Source: Odontocerum albicorne | Lineage: Eukaryota > Arthropoda > Insecta > Trichoptera > Odontoceridae | Length of the DNA: 64,000 nucleotides | Direction of reading: 5' to 3' | Assembly: GCA_949825065.1 (NCBI GenBank) | Contig: OX463865.1 | Span: 19,446,115 to 19,510,114 of the forward strand | Part shown: piece by piece, positions 43,641 through 53,804 of the stretch | Layout of the letters: the number at the start of each line of letters is the position of its first letter | Numbering within the stretch: the first letter of the stretch is position 1 | Notes under the pieces: generated by a model | Told to the model about the DNA's origin: nothing | Database searches by the model: none | The model's input: only the letters and a program-made list of their open reading frames with translations | Position numbers and translations under genes: made by a program

Positions 43641-44370
43641 GAGTATTCTCAGTTTTAGGTCTATATTATTATTTGAAGGGGTTAAGAACAGATTTCTCCG
43701 CTGCCTCTATGTGAGATAATAATGGATATTAATTCCGTGCTTTATCCTAATGTCTCCTTACTGGGGATACTAAATTTTAGGTCATTAGAAAGAGGAAGAT
43801 CTCTTCGATTAACCTGTAAGCTAGTGAGTTATATAGGAACAATATGTTATGTACCCAGGGAGTGAGTTTTTGAAGTGAAACTTATAAAGGCGCGGAAGGG
43901 CAAATTAGCCTGAACGTCACGAAAAGTGAAACGGTGTATTATATTATTATTTTATTATTATTCAATTATTATTTATTATTAATAAGTTATTATTAATTAT
44001 TTTAATATTAATAATTATTTATTATTAATAATAATTAATATTATTAAGTGTATTATATTATTATTAAAATTATTATTATTTATTAATAAAAATTAAAAAT
44101 AAATATTTTTTGTTGTATATTATTTAAATATGAATATATTTAACATTTATTAATTTTTTTTTATATTAAATTATTTTATTTATATTATTGAAAATTTATT
44201 TTAATATACTATGCGTATCCAGAAAGTAAGTGTACTGAGGCTCTCACGACCGGATTATTTTCGACATGTTGGCTACACTTCCGTGTAGCCTGGCCTTTCC
44301 CCTCCGCAACGAGACCGGTTCGAGGTCAGTACGTTGAGAAGTGTCGACGCGACAACACGTTTCGTGAAAA

Positions 44371-44634
44371 ATGTCAAACCAATCTCCCGCCAAGTGCGAA
44401 ATACGCGGCGTCATCCGTTATCTCGTTTGGAAGGGAAAACCTCCGGTTCAGGTTTATAATGAGGTGAAAACTGCATATGGTGATAAAGCTATGAATCGTA
44501 CGAGTGTGTACAAGTGGTGTCGCGAGTTTAAAAACGGTCACGTCACACCTCTGCACCCTCCGCCAAAAAGTTCAAAACCACAATTTCAGCCAAGAAAATC
44601 ATGGCATCCGTGTTTTGGGGCTGTCAAGGCATAA
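44371..44634 (+). pseudogene. mariner M2 transposase N-terminal part
   Basis: MSNQSPAKCEIRGVIRYLVW then NRTSVYKWCREFKNGH form the first helix-turn-helix. After GH the frame meets the deletion. The alternate frame gives KKIMASVFWGCQG, the block just after the first catalytic Asp region, so the middle is lost. Confidence 0.85.
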
Positions 44635-44706
44635 TTTTAATTGAATATATGCCTCAAAGGGCATTCAGAACATCAACTCTGCAAGATACTGTGAGACCCT
44701 AAAAAA

Positions 44707-45066
44707 TTGCGGAGGGCAATTCAGAACAAGAGGAGAGGCATGCTGACAAAGGGAGTCTACCTGCTGCACGACAATGCCAGACCACACACGGCCAACGCCA
44801 CGAAGGAACTGCTCGCCTTGTTTAAATGGGATGTCCTGAACCATCCCGCGCATTCCCCTGACCTAGCACCTTCAGATTACTATCTCTTTACCTCCCTGAA
44901 GCTGCACATGGGTGGAAAAAGGTTTTCAACCGACGAGGAGGTAAAGGAGGAGTTGGAGAAGTGGACGGAGGGGTTGGCGGGAAACTACTTCGAGGAAGGC
45001 ATCAAAAAGTTGATACCCCGCTTCACCACCTGCATTAAGAGGAATGGCGACTATGTCGAAAAATAG
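44707..45066 (+). pseudogene. mariner M2 transposase C-terminal part
   Basis: VYLLHDNARPHTANATKELL (second Asp) and NHPAHSPDLAPSDYYLFTSL (third Asp, spacing of D34D mariners) to the end NGDYVEK-stop. Intact for 119 codons but lacking the first catalytic Asp. Confidence 0.88.
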
Positions 45067-45431
45067 CTTACATATGTACTACGGTAACCACGTAATTTTT
45101 TTGTTTAAATAAAAAAAATTGTAGCCTACAAAAATTCAGTACACTTACTTTCTGGATATGCCTCGTATATTTAATATATAATTTACGAGTATATTAAATA
45201 TATAATTATAATAATACACATATGTTATTATAATATTAATAATTACATTATATTTAATTATAATATAATTAATTAATAATATAATATAATATAATAATAC
45301 TATTAATAATATAATGATAAATAAATAATTAAATAATTATTTAAAAATAATTAATTTAATAATTAATAATAACATACCGTTAGAAAAAGTGGAATAATGT
45401 GTCTGATAAAACAAATTACAAAAATTAAGAG

Positions 45432-45815
45432 GTGAAATATTTTCATTCGTTGGTTATCATAATTTTTTTTTTAATTAATGCTTTATGGATGCCTAACATT
45501 TCTAAATTAACTGTTTTATATAGCTTGTGTGATTTTATTAAATATAGATTTGAGATAGGAGATAGAAACACGTGTGGCAAATACTGTATTGGGGTGTCTG
45601 AAAAAAGATTTCGTATTTTTAATCCAAATTCAAACTCAAAATTACACCAAATACTCGTGGACGATGTTTTTCGATATTTTCAGCACCTCAGTAATTTTTC
45701 ATGTTGTCAAACGTTAAATTTCTTCGATCGAAGCCTTGATTTGATCGTTATCTGTAATAATCGGCCTTCGAAAACGAAAACCATCTTCGGATATCGCCAT
45801 TATATATTAATTTAA
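45432..45815 (+). CDS. unrecognised ORF, 127 aa, hydrophobic N-terminus
   Basis: I do not recognise the family. Seen: a signal-peptide-like start (MKYFHSLVIIIFFLINALW), six cysteines in the following 108 residues, and a segment FFDRSLDLIVICNNRPS that loosely recalls SDSVIFICNRN in the IR N-terminal region. That similarity is short and may be chance. No splice context was established. It lies between an AT1 element and a hairpin. A 21-bp stretch inside it (about 45555-45577) recurs at 53707-53728. Could be a decayed exon or a chance ORF. Confidence 0.3.
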   Translation: MKYFHSLVIIIFFLINALWMPNISKLTVLYSLCDFIKYRFEIGDRNTCGKYCIGVSEKRFRIFNPNSNSKLHQILVDDVFRYFQHLSNFSCCQTLNFFDRSLDLIVICNNRPSKTKTIFGYRHYILI

Positions 45816-45865
45816 ACCAAATTTGACACACGATCGCTTACCGCATCGTTGCCATACACTGAACA

Positions 45866-45907
45866 TTTTTTTTTTGTTTCGCATATTTTCCTGCGAAACA
45901 AAAAAAA
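45866..45907. repeat. perfect hairpin, about 17-bp arms
   Basis: TTTTTTTTTGTTTCGCA, an 8-nt loop, then TGCGAAACAAAAAAAAA. Confidence 0.8.
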
Positions 45908-45909
45908 AT

Positions 45910-46610
45910 CCAGCACCTCAAAACATCCAGCACTGAAAAAAGAAACAACTTGATTTGTTCCACCTTCAAAATGCTATAAAACCAATCAAGCAACGGCCGA
46001 AAAATGCGCTAACCTATTACCTTTAAAAATACTATACATTAAGCACGTTTGGAATGAAAATGGTGTCCTACCGACATACTACTATACTCTTATATCTGAT
46101 AAAAACGCAACTTTTTTTCAGACATATTGATTAGTGGAATAAAATATAAATTATTATTATTATTAAATGTTATTTTTGTGAATTTCTACACAAATTTAAA
46201 GTCGAAACCTCTGATTATATATTTAATTGGTTATTTTTTTCCAAAAAGTCCTTTTGTCACACTTTTTTTATAAACACGGTATAAATATTTTGTAAAATAA
46301 ATTTTTTTACAAAAAAAGGACACTTAAATCATTCCGTATAAGAAACAACGTTTCCGTGAAATGTTCTTATGAAAAAAGGACACTAATCATTCCGTATAAG
46401 AAACAGCGTTTCCATGAAATGTTCTTACGAAAATAACTTTTTAATATAGTCATTTTCTCGGAAAACTATCGTTTTTTTTATAAAGTGTTTATGAATAAAA
46501 TAACACTTTTTTTAAACTACTGACTGATTGGCACAGTATTTCTCTATTTAACGGACTTCGGATTTCTTATTCAGAAACTTAAAATCAAGACTATCAAATT
46601 TGTAAACAAA
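45910..46610. other. no gene; one 60-bp tandem duplication
   Basis: At about 46313-46435 a unit with AAAAAGGACACT, ATCATTCCGTATAAGAAAC and TGAAATGTTCTTA occurs twice. The rest is AT-rich without features. Confidence 0.6.
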
Positions 46611-46611
46611 A

Positions 46612-46905
46612 ATATTTATTTATTTAACGTTTTTGTTGCAAATACAATCTGGCGATATTATTACCAGGCGGCAATCTCTCACAACCAACCAGACAAAATT
46701 TAATGAAGCAAGTTACATGATCGCGATATCATCAATCAAAGGAAAAGGAAGGGATGGTGGAGTGGAAAGGAAAAAAACTAGGAATGAAACACGTTATATA
46801 ACTGACTAGAAATTAAGAGTGTTGTTTCCATACATTATTTGTAGTTAAGGCATTAACACTGTGGAGGTTTTTAAATATTATAGTTTGTTTAGTCAAACAC
46901 GGTTT
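46612..46905 (-). mobile_element. deleted LINE-B 3' end plus Penelope-linked repeat piece
   Basis: The LINE-B terminus (GCAAATACAATCTGGCG on the plus strand, TAGAAATTAAGAGT near its coding end) with an internal deletion, then TTAAGGCATTAACACTGTGG, which elsewhere (38170, 55160) leads into the Penelope-linked repeat. Confidence 0.6.
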
Positions 46906-46911
46906 AAATGG

Positions 46912-47285
46912 TAGTATGAACCGACTGGAAGCATTCGAAATGTGGATACACCGGAGAATGCTACGGATACCCTGGACGGATATGGTCAGCAACACGAGGG
47001 TTCTCCAAAGAGCCAAAGTTCATAGAGTTGCTAACTAATATTAAAATCCGAAAGGTGTCCTTTTTGGGTCATGTACGAGGGGAAAAGTAAAAATTACTGC
47101 ACCTGATCATCCAAGGCAAAATAGAGGATCGAAGAGGTGTTGGCAGGAGGCAAATCTCCTGGCTCCGCAATATACGTGATTGGACTGGTATAAGGAGCGT
47201 TGGGGATCTTTTTCGGACTGCCGGGGACAAAGATGCTACTCTCAGATGATAGTCAACTTTGGGGGGAGTGACATGACACTAGGAA
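46912..47285 (+). pseudogene. LINE-I reverse transcriptase C-terminus
   Basis: Across two frame changes it reads MNRLEAFEMWIHRRMLRIPW, TDMVSNTRVLQRAK, KVSFLGHVRGEKY and RRGVGRRQISWLRNIRDWTG, then ends in an AAGAAGAAGAAGAA tail. Typical tail of a non-LTR RT; broken by frameshifts. Confidence 0.8.
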
Positions 47286-47385
47286 GAAGAAGAAGAAACA
47301 CTGTTTATTCTATTTTATATAAAAACGGTATAACCCTACCGGTTTCAAGGTTTTCATTTCATCGTCAGGTCTTGTTTGTGATCCC
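47286..47385 (-). mobile_element. Penelope-linked repeat piece with hammerhead-like motif
   Basis: Minus strand: GACCTGACGATGAAATGAA, CCTTGAAACCGGTAGGG and TATACCG. Core CUGACGA at 47368-47362 and GAAAC are intact, but stem II has two A:C mismatches. Confidence 0.55.
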
Positions 47386-47394
47386 CTGATTCCG

Positions 47395-47600
47395 GTAAAG
47401 CATTAAACTCTCGTCTAAAAGTCCGGTCCACCTGAATTTTGCTTTTATAAACATGTTATTTAAAGGTTGGAGCGTTGCTAGATCGTAAAAAGTTGTGACA
47501 TGATCACTCCAGTGGATTCGAAGGATACGACGAAGGAAACGCTTGTGGAACATTTGAAAGCTTGGAATGTGCCTTCTGTATGGAACCCAAGTCTCAGACC
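47395..47600 (-). pseudogene. LINE C-terminal fragment (family shared with 62135-62290)
   Basis: Minus strand FHKRFLRRILRIHWSDHVTT is the I-x-W-x-D-x-V-T block of a non-LTR RT tail. A related piece with GATCACTCTAGTTGATCC lies at 62200. Confidence 0.65.
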
Positions 47601-47644
47601 CACATAAACCTTATTGAACTGATATAAAGAACCGCGAAAGTATC

Positions 47645-48010
47645 TGTACAGCACCGGTACAAAGGACTGTAGAATAGGTGGATGGCTGCCGCTCAATACT
47701 CGGAGATTTCGGTTCACTTTATGCTTTTCCGGTGAAAAGTAGCAGGGTGGAGAGATTCCTCTTTTGCAGGTAGAAGTTGGTCGTAAGTAAAAGACAGTAG
47801 ACTGGAGTGAACTGAGAATGTATTTTTGACGTTTTGTGCTCCTTATATGCGGCCAATCGCTCATCGTAAACACCTATTTTCGCCCGTGCATGCCATCATG
47901 ACTTGCGAGATATCACAATTCTCGCACGTTTTCGCATGCATGGGCCGGCCGACTTTTGATACCATATCTCGCGAAGGCCGCGCATAAGGAACATTTCATT
48001 ACAGTCGGGA
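47645..48010 (+). repeat. interspersed repeat F, longest copy
   Basis: From TACAGCACCGGTACAAAGG to CGCATAAGGAACATTTC. It contains TGCATGGGCCGGCCGACTTT. It is in opposite orientation to the copies at 50285-50620 and 50630-50925. Confidence 0.65.
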
Positions 48011-48072
48011 CACAGCAAGTACATCCAATAAAACATCATAAAAATGTTAAATAACAAGAAAATATATACATA

Positions 48073-48999
48073 CGAGGGTCATCCAGAAAGTAAGGTTACA
48101 ACATTTAAGTAGGATCGAAAAATGCTTGTATTTAATTGAAATTCACAGGATACTTCACAAATATATTAAACTATTTTTCAACGTAATCGCCGTCGAGATC
48201 GAGACATTTCTGTAGTCGGGGCACCAGCTTTTGTATAATATGTCAGTGTCATAGACCTCCGCCGCCAGCTCTTTCAGCCACTTGTTCATAGCTTCCTCGA
48301 CCTCCTGATTGTTGAAAAATTGTTGAGTTGTAGTGACACACCCACGTCTCATCCCCCGTCACGATAGAGTCTAGAAAAGCTTCTCCCTCCTGTACAAAAC
48401 GATTCAAAAATTCACGCGCGGCAGTCACGCGATTTTGACGGTGCTCCGGTGTGAGCATTCTGGGCACCCATCTCGCACACAACTTCTTGTAACCAAGTTT
48501 TTCCGACACAATATTACCAAGGAAACTTTGACAAATGTCAAGAAATTCTTCGTGAAGGTCGTCAAGCGTCACACGGCGGTCATTTCACACTTGTTCTTCA
48601 ATTTTTTGCACAAATTCGTCAGAAATCCCTGCATTGCCTCGTCGTATCAGTACGGCCTTCTCTGAACAACCTAACCCACTTCGTAACATGTTGTCGACTC
48701 ATCACATCACTGTCATAAACTTCCACGAGCTTCCGATGGATATTCGCGGTGGTATTGTTCTGCAAAGTCAAAAAATTGGTGACCGCGCGGGTCTCGCACG
48801 GACGAGAGTTGGCGGGAGCGCACGACGGCCTCTTCATCGGAAGAATTTACTATGACTTAACAAAATGGCCGACAAACACGCGGGACCAAACAAACTGACC
48901 GTTAGAATCCCCCTACACGCCAGGTGCACCAACTTTGAAACAAAAAAAAATCCCCCGGCCTCAGGAGCCCTTGTAACCTTAGTTTCTGGATGTACCTCG
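48073..48999 (-). mobile_element. mariner family M1, reverse copy
   Basis: Termini CGAGGGTCATCCAGAAAGTA and (right, reverse) CGAGGTACATCCAGAAAC, with TA at both ends. It retains more transposase than 5915-6662. Confidence 0.88.
48155..48837 (-). pseudogene. mariner M1 transposase, frame-broken
   Basis: Minus-strand pieces in order: NTTANIHRKLVEVYDSDVMS; RRVTLDDLHEEFL with GNIVSEKLGYKKLCARWVPR; RVTAAREFLNRFVQEGEAFL; then SIVTGDETWVCHYNST, which carries the first catalytic Asp; then LAAEVYDTDILYK. Stops and frame changes, and loss of the second and third Asp blocks, make it inactive. Confidence 0.85.
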
Positions 49000-49079
49000 T
49001 ATATATCAATTATATTTTAGGTGACGCATACGTCCGATACTGTATCTAAACAACCCAAAAAAGAATCCTTTTTTAAAAA

Positions 49080-49170
49080 ATCTGGGTTCTAAAGGGCATT
49101 GAACCCGCAACCAATATGTCAGAAGACAGGCATCTTAGCAAGTATGACACAGAGGGCACCTTATTTTTTC
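49080..49170 (-). mobile_element. SINE2 tRNA-like head fragment
   Basis: Minus strand: GCTAAGATGCCTGTCTTC and GGTTGCGGGTTCAATGCCC, the B box of the SINE2 family. Confidence 0.55.
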
Positions 49171-49533
49171 AATAAATAAGATAAGATAAAAGGAAATCTT
49201 AAAATAAACGACGCTTATATTTTGAAAGTATTTTGAGTATTTACTGTACACCAATGTAATCTATCAAATATGACAGCTATCTATCTTCATATCAAAAGAT
49301 ATTATCGTCTAGAGATTAATCGTCCTACAGTCACATCACCAATTGCGTTATTCCGACATGCGACACTCTTCGATTGGCACTGTGTGGATACCGCCCCATA
49401 TGTGGACAAAATACTCAAATATAGGGGTGTTCCAATAAGAGTGCCGGATTTAAATTTCGCGCCATTTGTTTTTATAAGGTTGGCAGCACTAAAAACTTCG
49501 TATGCGCCATCTGACAATCTTGTGATTAGTAAA

Positions 49534-50030
49534 TATGGAACGCAATATGAAAGAACAACGCGTTATTATTGTTAAAATTCATTATAAAAATGGTGAGAGT
49601 TTCGCAGAAACAGTTCGTGGAATTTTCGGTCGAAATAATGGTCAAGATTTGTCGTCGATTCGTGGATTAATTTTTAAAAATTTAACAAACTGGTTCGATT
49701 CTGGACAATAAGTCACCCATGCGACCTCGCCGTAGCGGGATTCTGGACAATAAGTCACCCATGCGACCTTGCCGTAGCCGGATTCTGGACAATAAGTCAC
49801 CCATGCGACCTCGCCGTAGCGGGATTCTGGACAATAAGTCACCCATGCGACCTCGCCGTAGCGGGATTCTGGACAATAAGTCACCCATGCGACCTTGCCT
49901 TAGCGGGATTCTGGACAATAAGTCACCCATGCGACCTCATCGTATCGGGCGTTCACTCGAAAACATAGCTGCAGTGAAAGTGTTACTGAAACCCCAAGGA
50001 CATCAAATTGTCATCGTTCATAAGAATTAG
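49534..50030 (+). pseudogene. transposase DNA-binding region with 42-bp tandem insertion
   Basis: From ATG 49534: MERNMKEQRVIIVKIHYKNG, ESFAETVRGIFGRNNGQDLS and LIFKNLTNWFDSGQ, then a stop. The adjacent frame reads DNKSPMRPRRSGIL repeated and exits into IGRSLENIAAVKVLLKPQ. The order (helix-turn-helix, linker RPxRSG, then ENIAAV) is that of Tc1/mariner-group transposases with N-terminal paired-like domains. Confidence 0.7.
49696..49948. repeat. minisatellite, 42 bp x 6
   Basis: ATTCTGGACAATAAGTCACC plus CATGCGACCTCGCCGTAGCGGG, six units, with CTCGCC or CTTGCC variation. As 42 is a multiple of 3, frames stay open on both strands. Confidence 0.95.
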
Positions 50031-50284
50031 AGGTTACAGCGAATTCTCGCGAAGAACTGTATCTGCATGCCTACAAGATCCAACTGACCCAAGAACTAAT
50101 GTTAAAAACTAAATACGGCACTCTTATTGGGACAGCCTAAACATACCTACATCATGTATCGGACATATGCGTCACCCAAAACATATGATGTATTTGTTTT
50201 CCTGTTTGTTTATATTTTTATGTTATTTGGTATGTTTTTATGTATAATTTTCTGTTTGTTGAGGTCCGTGCTGTGTCACGACCG

Positions 50285-50925
50285 TAAGTGAAATTGTCCT
50301 TATGCGCGGCTATCGCGCGAGACAGTATCAAAAGTCGGCCGGCCCATGCATGAAAAAACTTGCGAGAATTGTGATATTTCGCAAGTCATGACGGTATGCA
50401 CGGGCGAAAACTGGCGCTTGCGATGAGCGATTGGCCACACATAAGGAGCGCCAAAAGCAAAAAATACATTCTCAGTTCACTCTGCCTACTGCCTTTTACT
50501 TGCGACCATCTACTATCTGCTAAAGAGGAATCTCTTCACCCTGCTACTTTTCACCGTGAGCCGAAATCTCCGAGCATTGAGCAGCAGTCATCCACCTATT
50601 TCTACAGTCCTTTGTGAACTGTAAATTATCAGATAGGCCATACGCGCGGAAAGTGCGTGGTATGCATGTCATTAGCAAGCCGTGACGGCATATACGGACG
50701 AATAAAGAGGCTAACTATAAGCAATGGGTTGCACATAAGGAACGGAAAAATATATTGTCACCTACTGGAACGTCTACTGTGTACAAATTTATACCTGCCA
50801 AAGAGGAATATCTTCACCCTGCTCTTCCTCACCAAAAATTCAAGAAGCAAACCTGAACCTCTGAGGATTGAGCGGCAGCCCTCCACCTACTTCACAGTCT
50901 TTGTGCCGGTGCTATATGTAACAAA
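50285..50925 (-). repeat. interspersed repeat F, two reverse copies
   Basis: 50285-50620 (ends ACAGTCCTTTGTGAACTG) and a more diverged 50630-50925 (ends CAGTCTTTGTGCCGGTGC) lie next to each other in the same orientation, opposite to 47645-48010. Confidence 0.6.
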
Positions 50926-50949
50926 TGTCTTTGACTACTTACAGAAGTA

Positions 50950-51200
50950 AAGTGAAGACGTTGTAATTTATTTTTATCAAACACTGTTTATTCCACTTTT
51001 TTGTAACGGTATAACCCTACCGGTTTCAAGGCTTTCACCTCATCTTCAGGGGAGCACAAAGAAGACTAAATTATGTTCGAACTGGTACCGATATATACGC
51101 TTCAACGGTTGGGGGCTGAGGGGCGAGGGAGACATGGAACGATTTCGGCCAAGAGCGGAGAGATTTTTGGGATATAACTGTTCACCAGATGTTCGGATCG
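50950..51200 (-). mobile_element. Penelope-linked repeat with best hammerhead-like motif
   Basis: Minus strand: GGTACCAGTTCGAACATAA, GTGCTCCCCTGAAGATGAGG, AAGCCTTGAAACCGGTAGGG, TTATACCGTTACAAAAAAG, then GTGGAATAAACAGTG. Confidence 0.7.
51004..51050 (-). ncRNA. hammerhead-ribozyme-like motif
   Basis: Core CUGAAGA (51049-51043) fits CUGANGA. Stem II is GAGGU-GAAA-GCCUU with a GNRA loop, then GAAAC, then stem III (CGGUA, loop GGGUUA, UACCG) and the expected GUU cleavage triplet. Stem I is weak next to the core, as in minimal Penelope-type motifs, which may need a dimer. Confidence 0.5.
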
Positions 51201-51204
51201 ATGT

Positions 51205-52370
51205 GAAGACGTTGTTCTTGCCGGGATGAATTGATTGAATTGTATGTATTTACTTTGTTATATTGTTCGACTTGAATTGTTTTGTCCTATTGTACAATAT
51301 AAGACTGCTTACATGGCAATGCTAAATTTTATGTGTTGTTATTTTTTTACTTTTGTATCAAAAAGGTCATTTGACCGTTGAAAACAAATCAAATAAAAAA
51401 CTCCATTATAAAAGATTCCGTTCTATGAGGAGTGTGAAAACCAATTAATACACACCATAACACCGTTTCCCTGTTGGGGTAGACAGAGATAAAAGAAAGC
51501 CAAAATTTCCTATCTCGACACATATACTCGTATTTCCCTTCTTCCATAGATAATTCCAGAACACCGTCATCAACATTGATGTTACAGAGTGAAACGTGAA
51601 GGTGGAAAAAATAATTTATTTATTTATGTTATTGAATTAACCTTTCCTTCCCTGTGTTGGGTATCTTCTACACGTTGCTTCAAATAACCATCAATATCTC
51701 TATAAATATAATAAATACAAGGTTAAGATTTTAGGTATTCCTCCATAATATATTTACGCATTGATTTAAAAAATAATATTAATAATAATCAGAATTTATC
51801 GACTACATCGTAAGTATTTTCTGAATATCGGAAACAAATTCGCATTTAAACGCTGTCAGTGCCTCGATCTTGGGTCTTGACGATAGGTGAAGAGTATGCG
51901 GGAAGCGCGACACTATATTCGCATCTCACTTTTGCATACGTCACTGAATAGCGAGGAGCTCAATTGTCTCAACCTCGCAATTGTAAGCCACGCCCGAGTT
52001 AGCCACCAACCCTGCCGCGCCGCAGTAGCTGTTGAGCTGGCAACGAGACTAGATCTACGCCCGTTCCGTGAGCGTTGCCAGATGGTTTTTTAATGTTTTC
52101 AGCAAATAAATCTCAATTATTATAATTTTTAACTTCAATTATAATTAATTAAGGGGATTATCTATGAATGTTCTTATTTTTCCGATTTAAAATCGCTAAT
52201 TTTTGATCGCGTACTCACTACCCAACACCGGAACACGCGTTTCATTTTTATCACCGTAAAGGAAGGGTTAACGACACAACAGTGTCGTTATATACAAATG
52301 AACATGTGACAGGTTATACAAGTACTTAAAATTATTGACAGACAATACAACACTTTATCTTAAACTAACA
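51205..52370. other. no recognisable gene
   Basis: A GC-richer island at about 51850-52090 has a 68-codon frame without recognisable content. The rest is AT-rich. Confidence 0.4.
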
Positions 52371-52371
52371 T

Positions 52372-53520
52372 GTAACGGATTTATAACAATTTTGAAAAGA
52401 ACTAGCTACAACCTGTCAACAGGGCCGTATTTGTTTTTAAATTTCTAAATATAATTAATTGCGCGGTAGTTAATTGATTTGATAATAAGTAATGCAAGGA
52501 AGTCCATATATAAAACATTTTTTAGAACATCCTTGTTTCCAATACTATTTGACAGCTTCATTATATGACGTATGTTCAACATACATTCTAACGGATTTAT
52601 AACAATTTTGAAAAGAACTAGCTACAACCTGTCAACAGGGCCGCATTTGTTTTTAAATATCTAAATATAATAAACTGTGCGGTAGTTAATTGATTTGACA
52701 ATTAGTAATGCAAGGAAGTTCATATATAAAACATTTTTTAGGACAACCTTATATTTCCAATACTATTTGACAGCTTCATTATATGACGTATGTTCGACAT
52801 ATATTCTAACGGATTTATAACAATTTTGAAAAGAACTAGGTACAACCTGTCAACAGGGCCACATTTGTTTTTAAATTTCTAAATATAATTAATTGCGCGG
52901 TAGTTAATTGATTTGATAATTAGTAATGCAAGGAAGTCCATATATAAAACATTTTTTAGGACATCTTATGTTTCCAATACTATTTGACAGCTTCATTATA
53001 TGACGTATGTTCAACATATATTGTAACGGATTTATAACACTTTTGAAAAGAACTAGCTACAACCTGTCAACAGGGGCGCATTTGTTTTTAAATATCTAAA
53101 TATAATAAACTGTGCGGTAGTTAATTGATTTGATAATAAGTAATGCAAGGACGTCCATATATAAAACATTTTTTAGGACATCCTTATGTTTCCAATACTG
53201 TTTGACAGCTTCATGATATGACGTATGTTCAACATATATTGTAACGGATTTATAACACTTTTGAAAAGAACTAGCTACAACCTGTCAACAGGGCCGCATT
53301 TGTTTTTAAATATCTAAATATAATAAACTGTGCGGTAGTTAATTGATTTGATAATAAGTAATGCAAGGACGTCCATATATAAAACATTTTTTAGGACATC
53401 CTTATGTTTCCAATAATATATGACAGCTTCATGATATGACGTATGTTCAACATACATTCTAACGGATTTATAACAATTTTGAAAAGAACTAGCCACAACC
53501 TGTCAACAGGGCCTCATTTG
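52372..53520. repeat. satellite, about 217 bp x 5
   Basis: Units start at AACGGATTTATAACA (about 52375, 52590, 52808, 53025, 53243, 53461; steps 215-218 bp) and include GAACTAGCTACAACCTGTCA, GTAGTTAATTGATTTGATAA and TGACAGCTTCATTATATGAC. No ORF spans a unit. Confidence 0.92.
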
Positions 53521-53804
53521 TATAGACGGCGCCCCCTAGGCAGTTTGCAACTTGCGCCCCCTCCCCCAATACGGAATTTCTTACCCTTTCTTACCTTACA
53601 ATGCTTACCCTTTCCATTTCAGATGATGATTCTGGATGATGATATATTTCATTTACGTAATGCTCTCGTAATAAAACGGGATTATTCCGCTTGAAGAGAG
53701 CCTCGGGATAGGAGATAGAAACACGTGTCAAAGATTAATATAATTGGAACAATAAAATTATTAATTCAAAAATATTCTAATATGATTTTTCACAAAGTTA
53801 ATGC

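Larger units (their letters stand above)
44209..45165 (+). mobile_element. mariner family M2, internally deleted
   Basis: Termini CTATGCGTATCCAGAAAGTA and, inverted, CGAGGCATATCCAGAAAGTA, flanked by TA. It encodes the N-terminal helix-turn-helix and C-terminal D34D-type part of a mariner transposase, with about 130 codons missing between. Confidence 0.88.
43868..45390 (-). mobile_element. AT-rich element (family AT1), reverse, split by mariner M2
   Basis: Starts GAAGTGAAACTTATAAAGGC, then CCTGAACGTCACGAAAAG (reverse complement of the right flank of 3700-4290), then AT-only sequence to 44208. It resumes at 45168-45370 after a mariner insertion. The far terminus is not clear. Confidence 0.6.
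49424..50137 (+). mobile_element. mariner/IS630-like element with repeat-expanded transposase linker
   Basis: Termini GGGGTGTTCCAATAAGAGTG and (inverted) GGCTGTCCCAATAAGAGTG, flanked by TA at 49422-49423 and 50138-50139; 714 bp. It encodes the start of a transposase DNA-binding domain, then a tandem minisatellite, then a piece of the second helix-turn-helix. No catalytic domain. Confidence 0.8.
49016..50182. mobile_element. TIR element enclosing a mariner relative
   Basis: AGGTGACGCATACGTCCGAT at the left is matched by ATCGGACATATGCGTCACCC at the right. Inside are a SINE2-like fragment (49080-49170) and a complete nested TA-flanked element (49424-50137). The outer element itself has no ORF. 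Similar terminal words near 14690. Confidence 0.65.

Noticed and set aside
51887..52093. 68-codon ORF in a GC-richer island
   Set aside because: No recognisable residues, no splice context and no repeat relationship seen.
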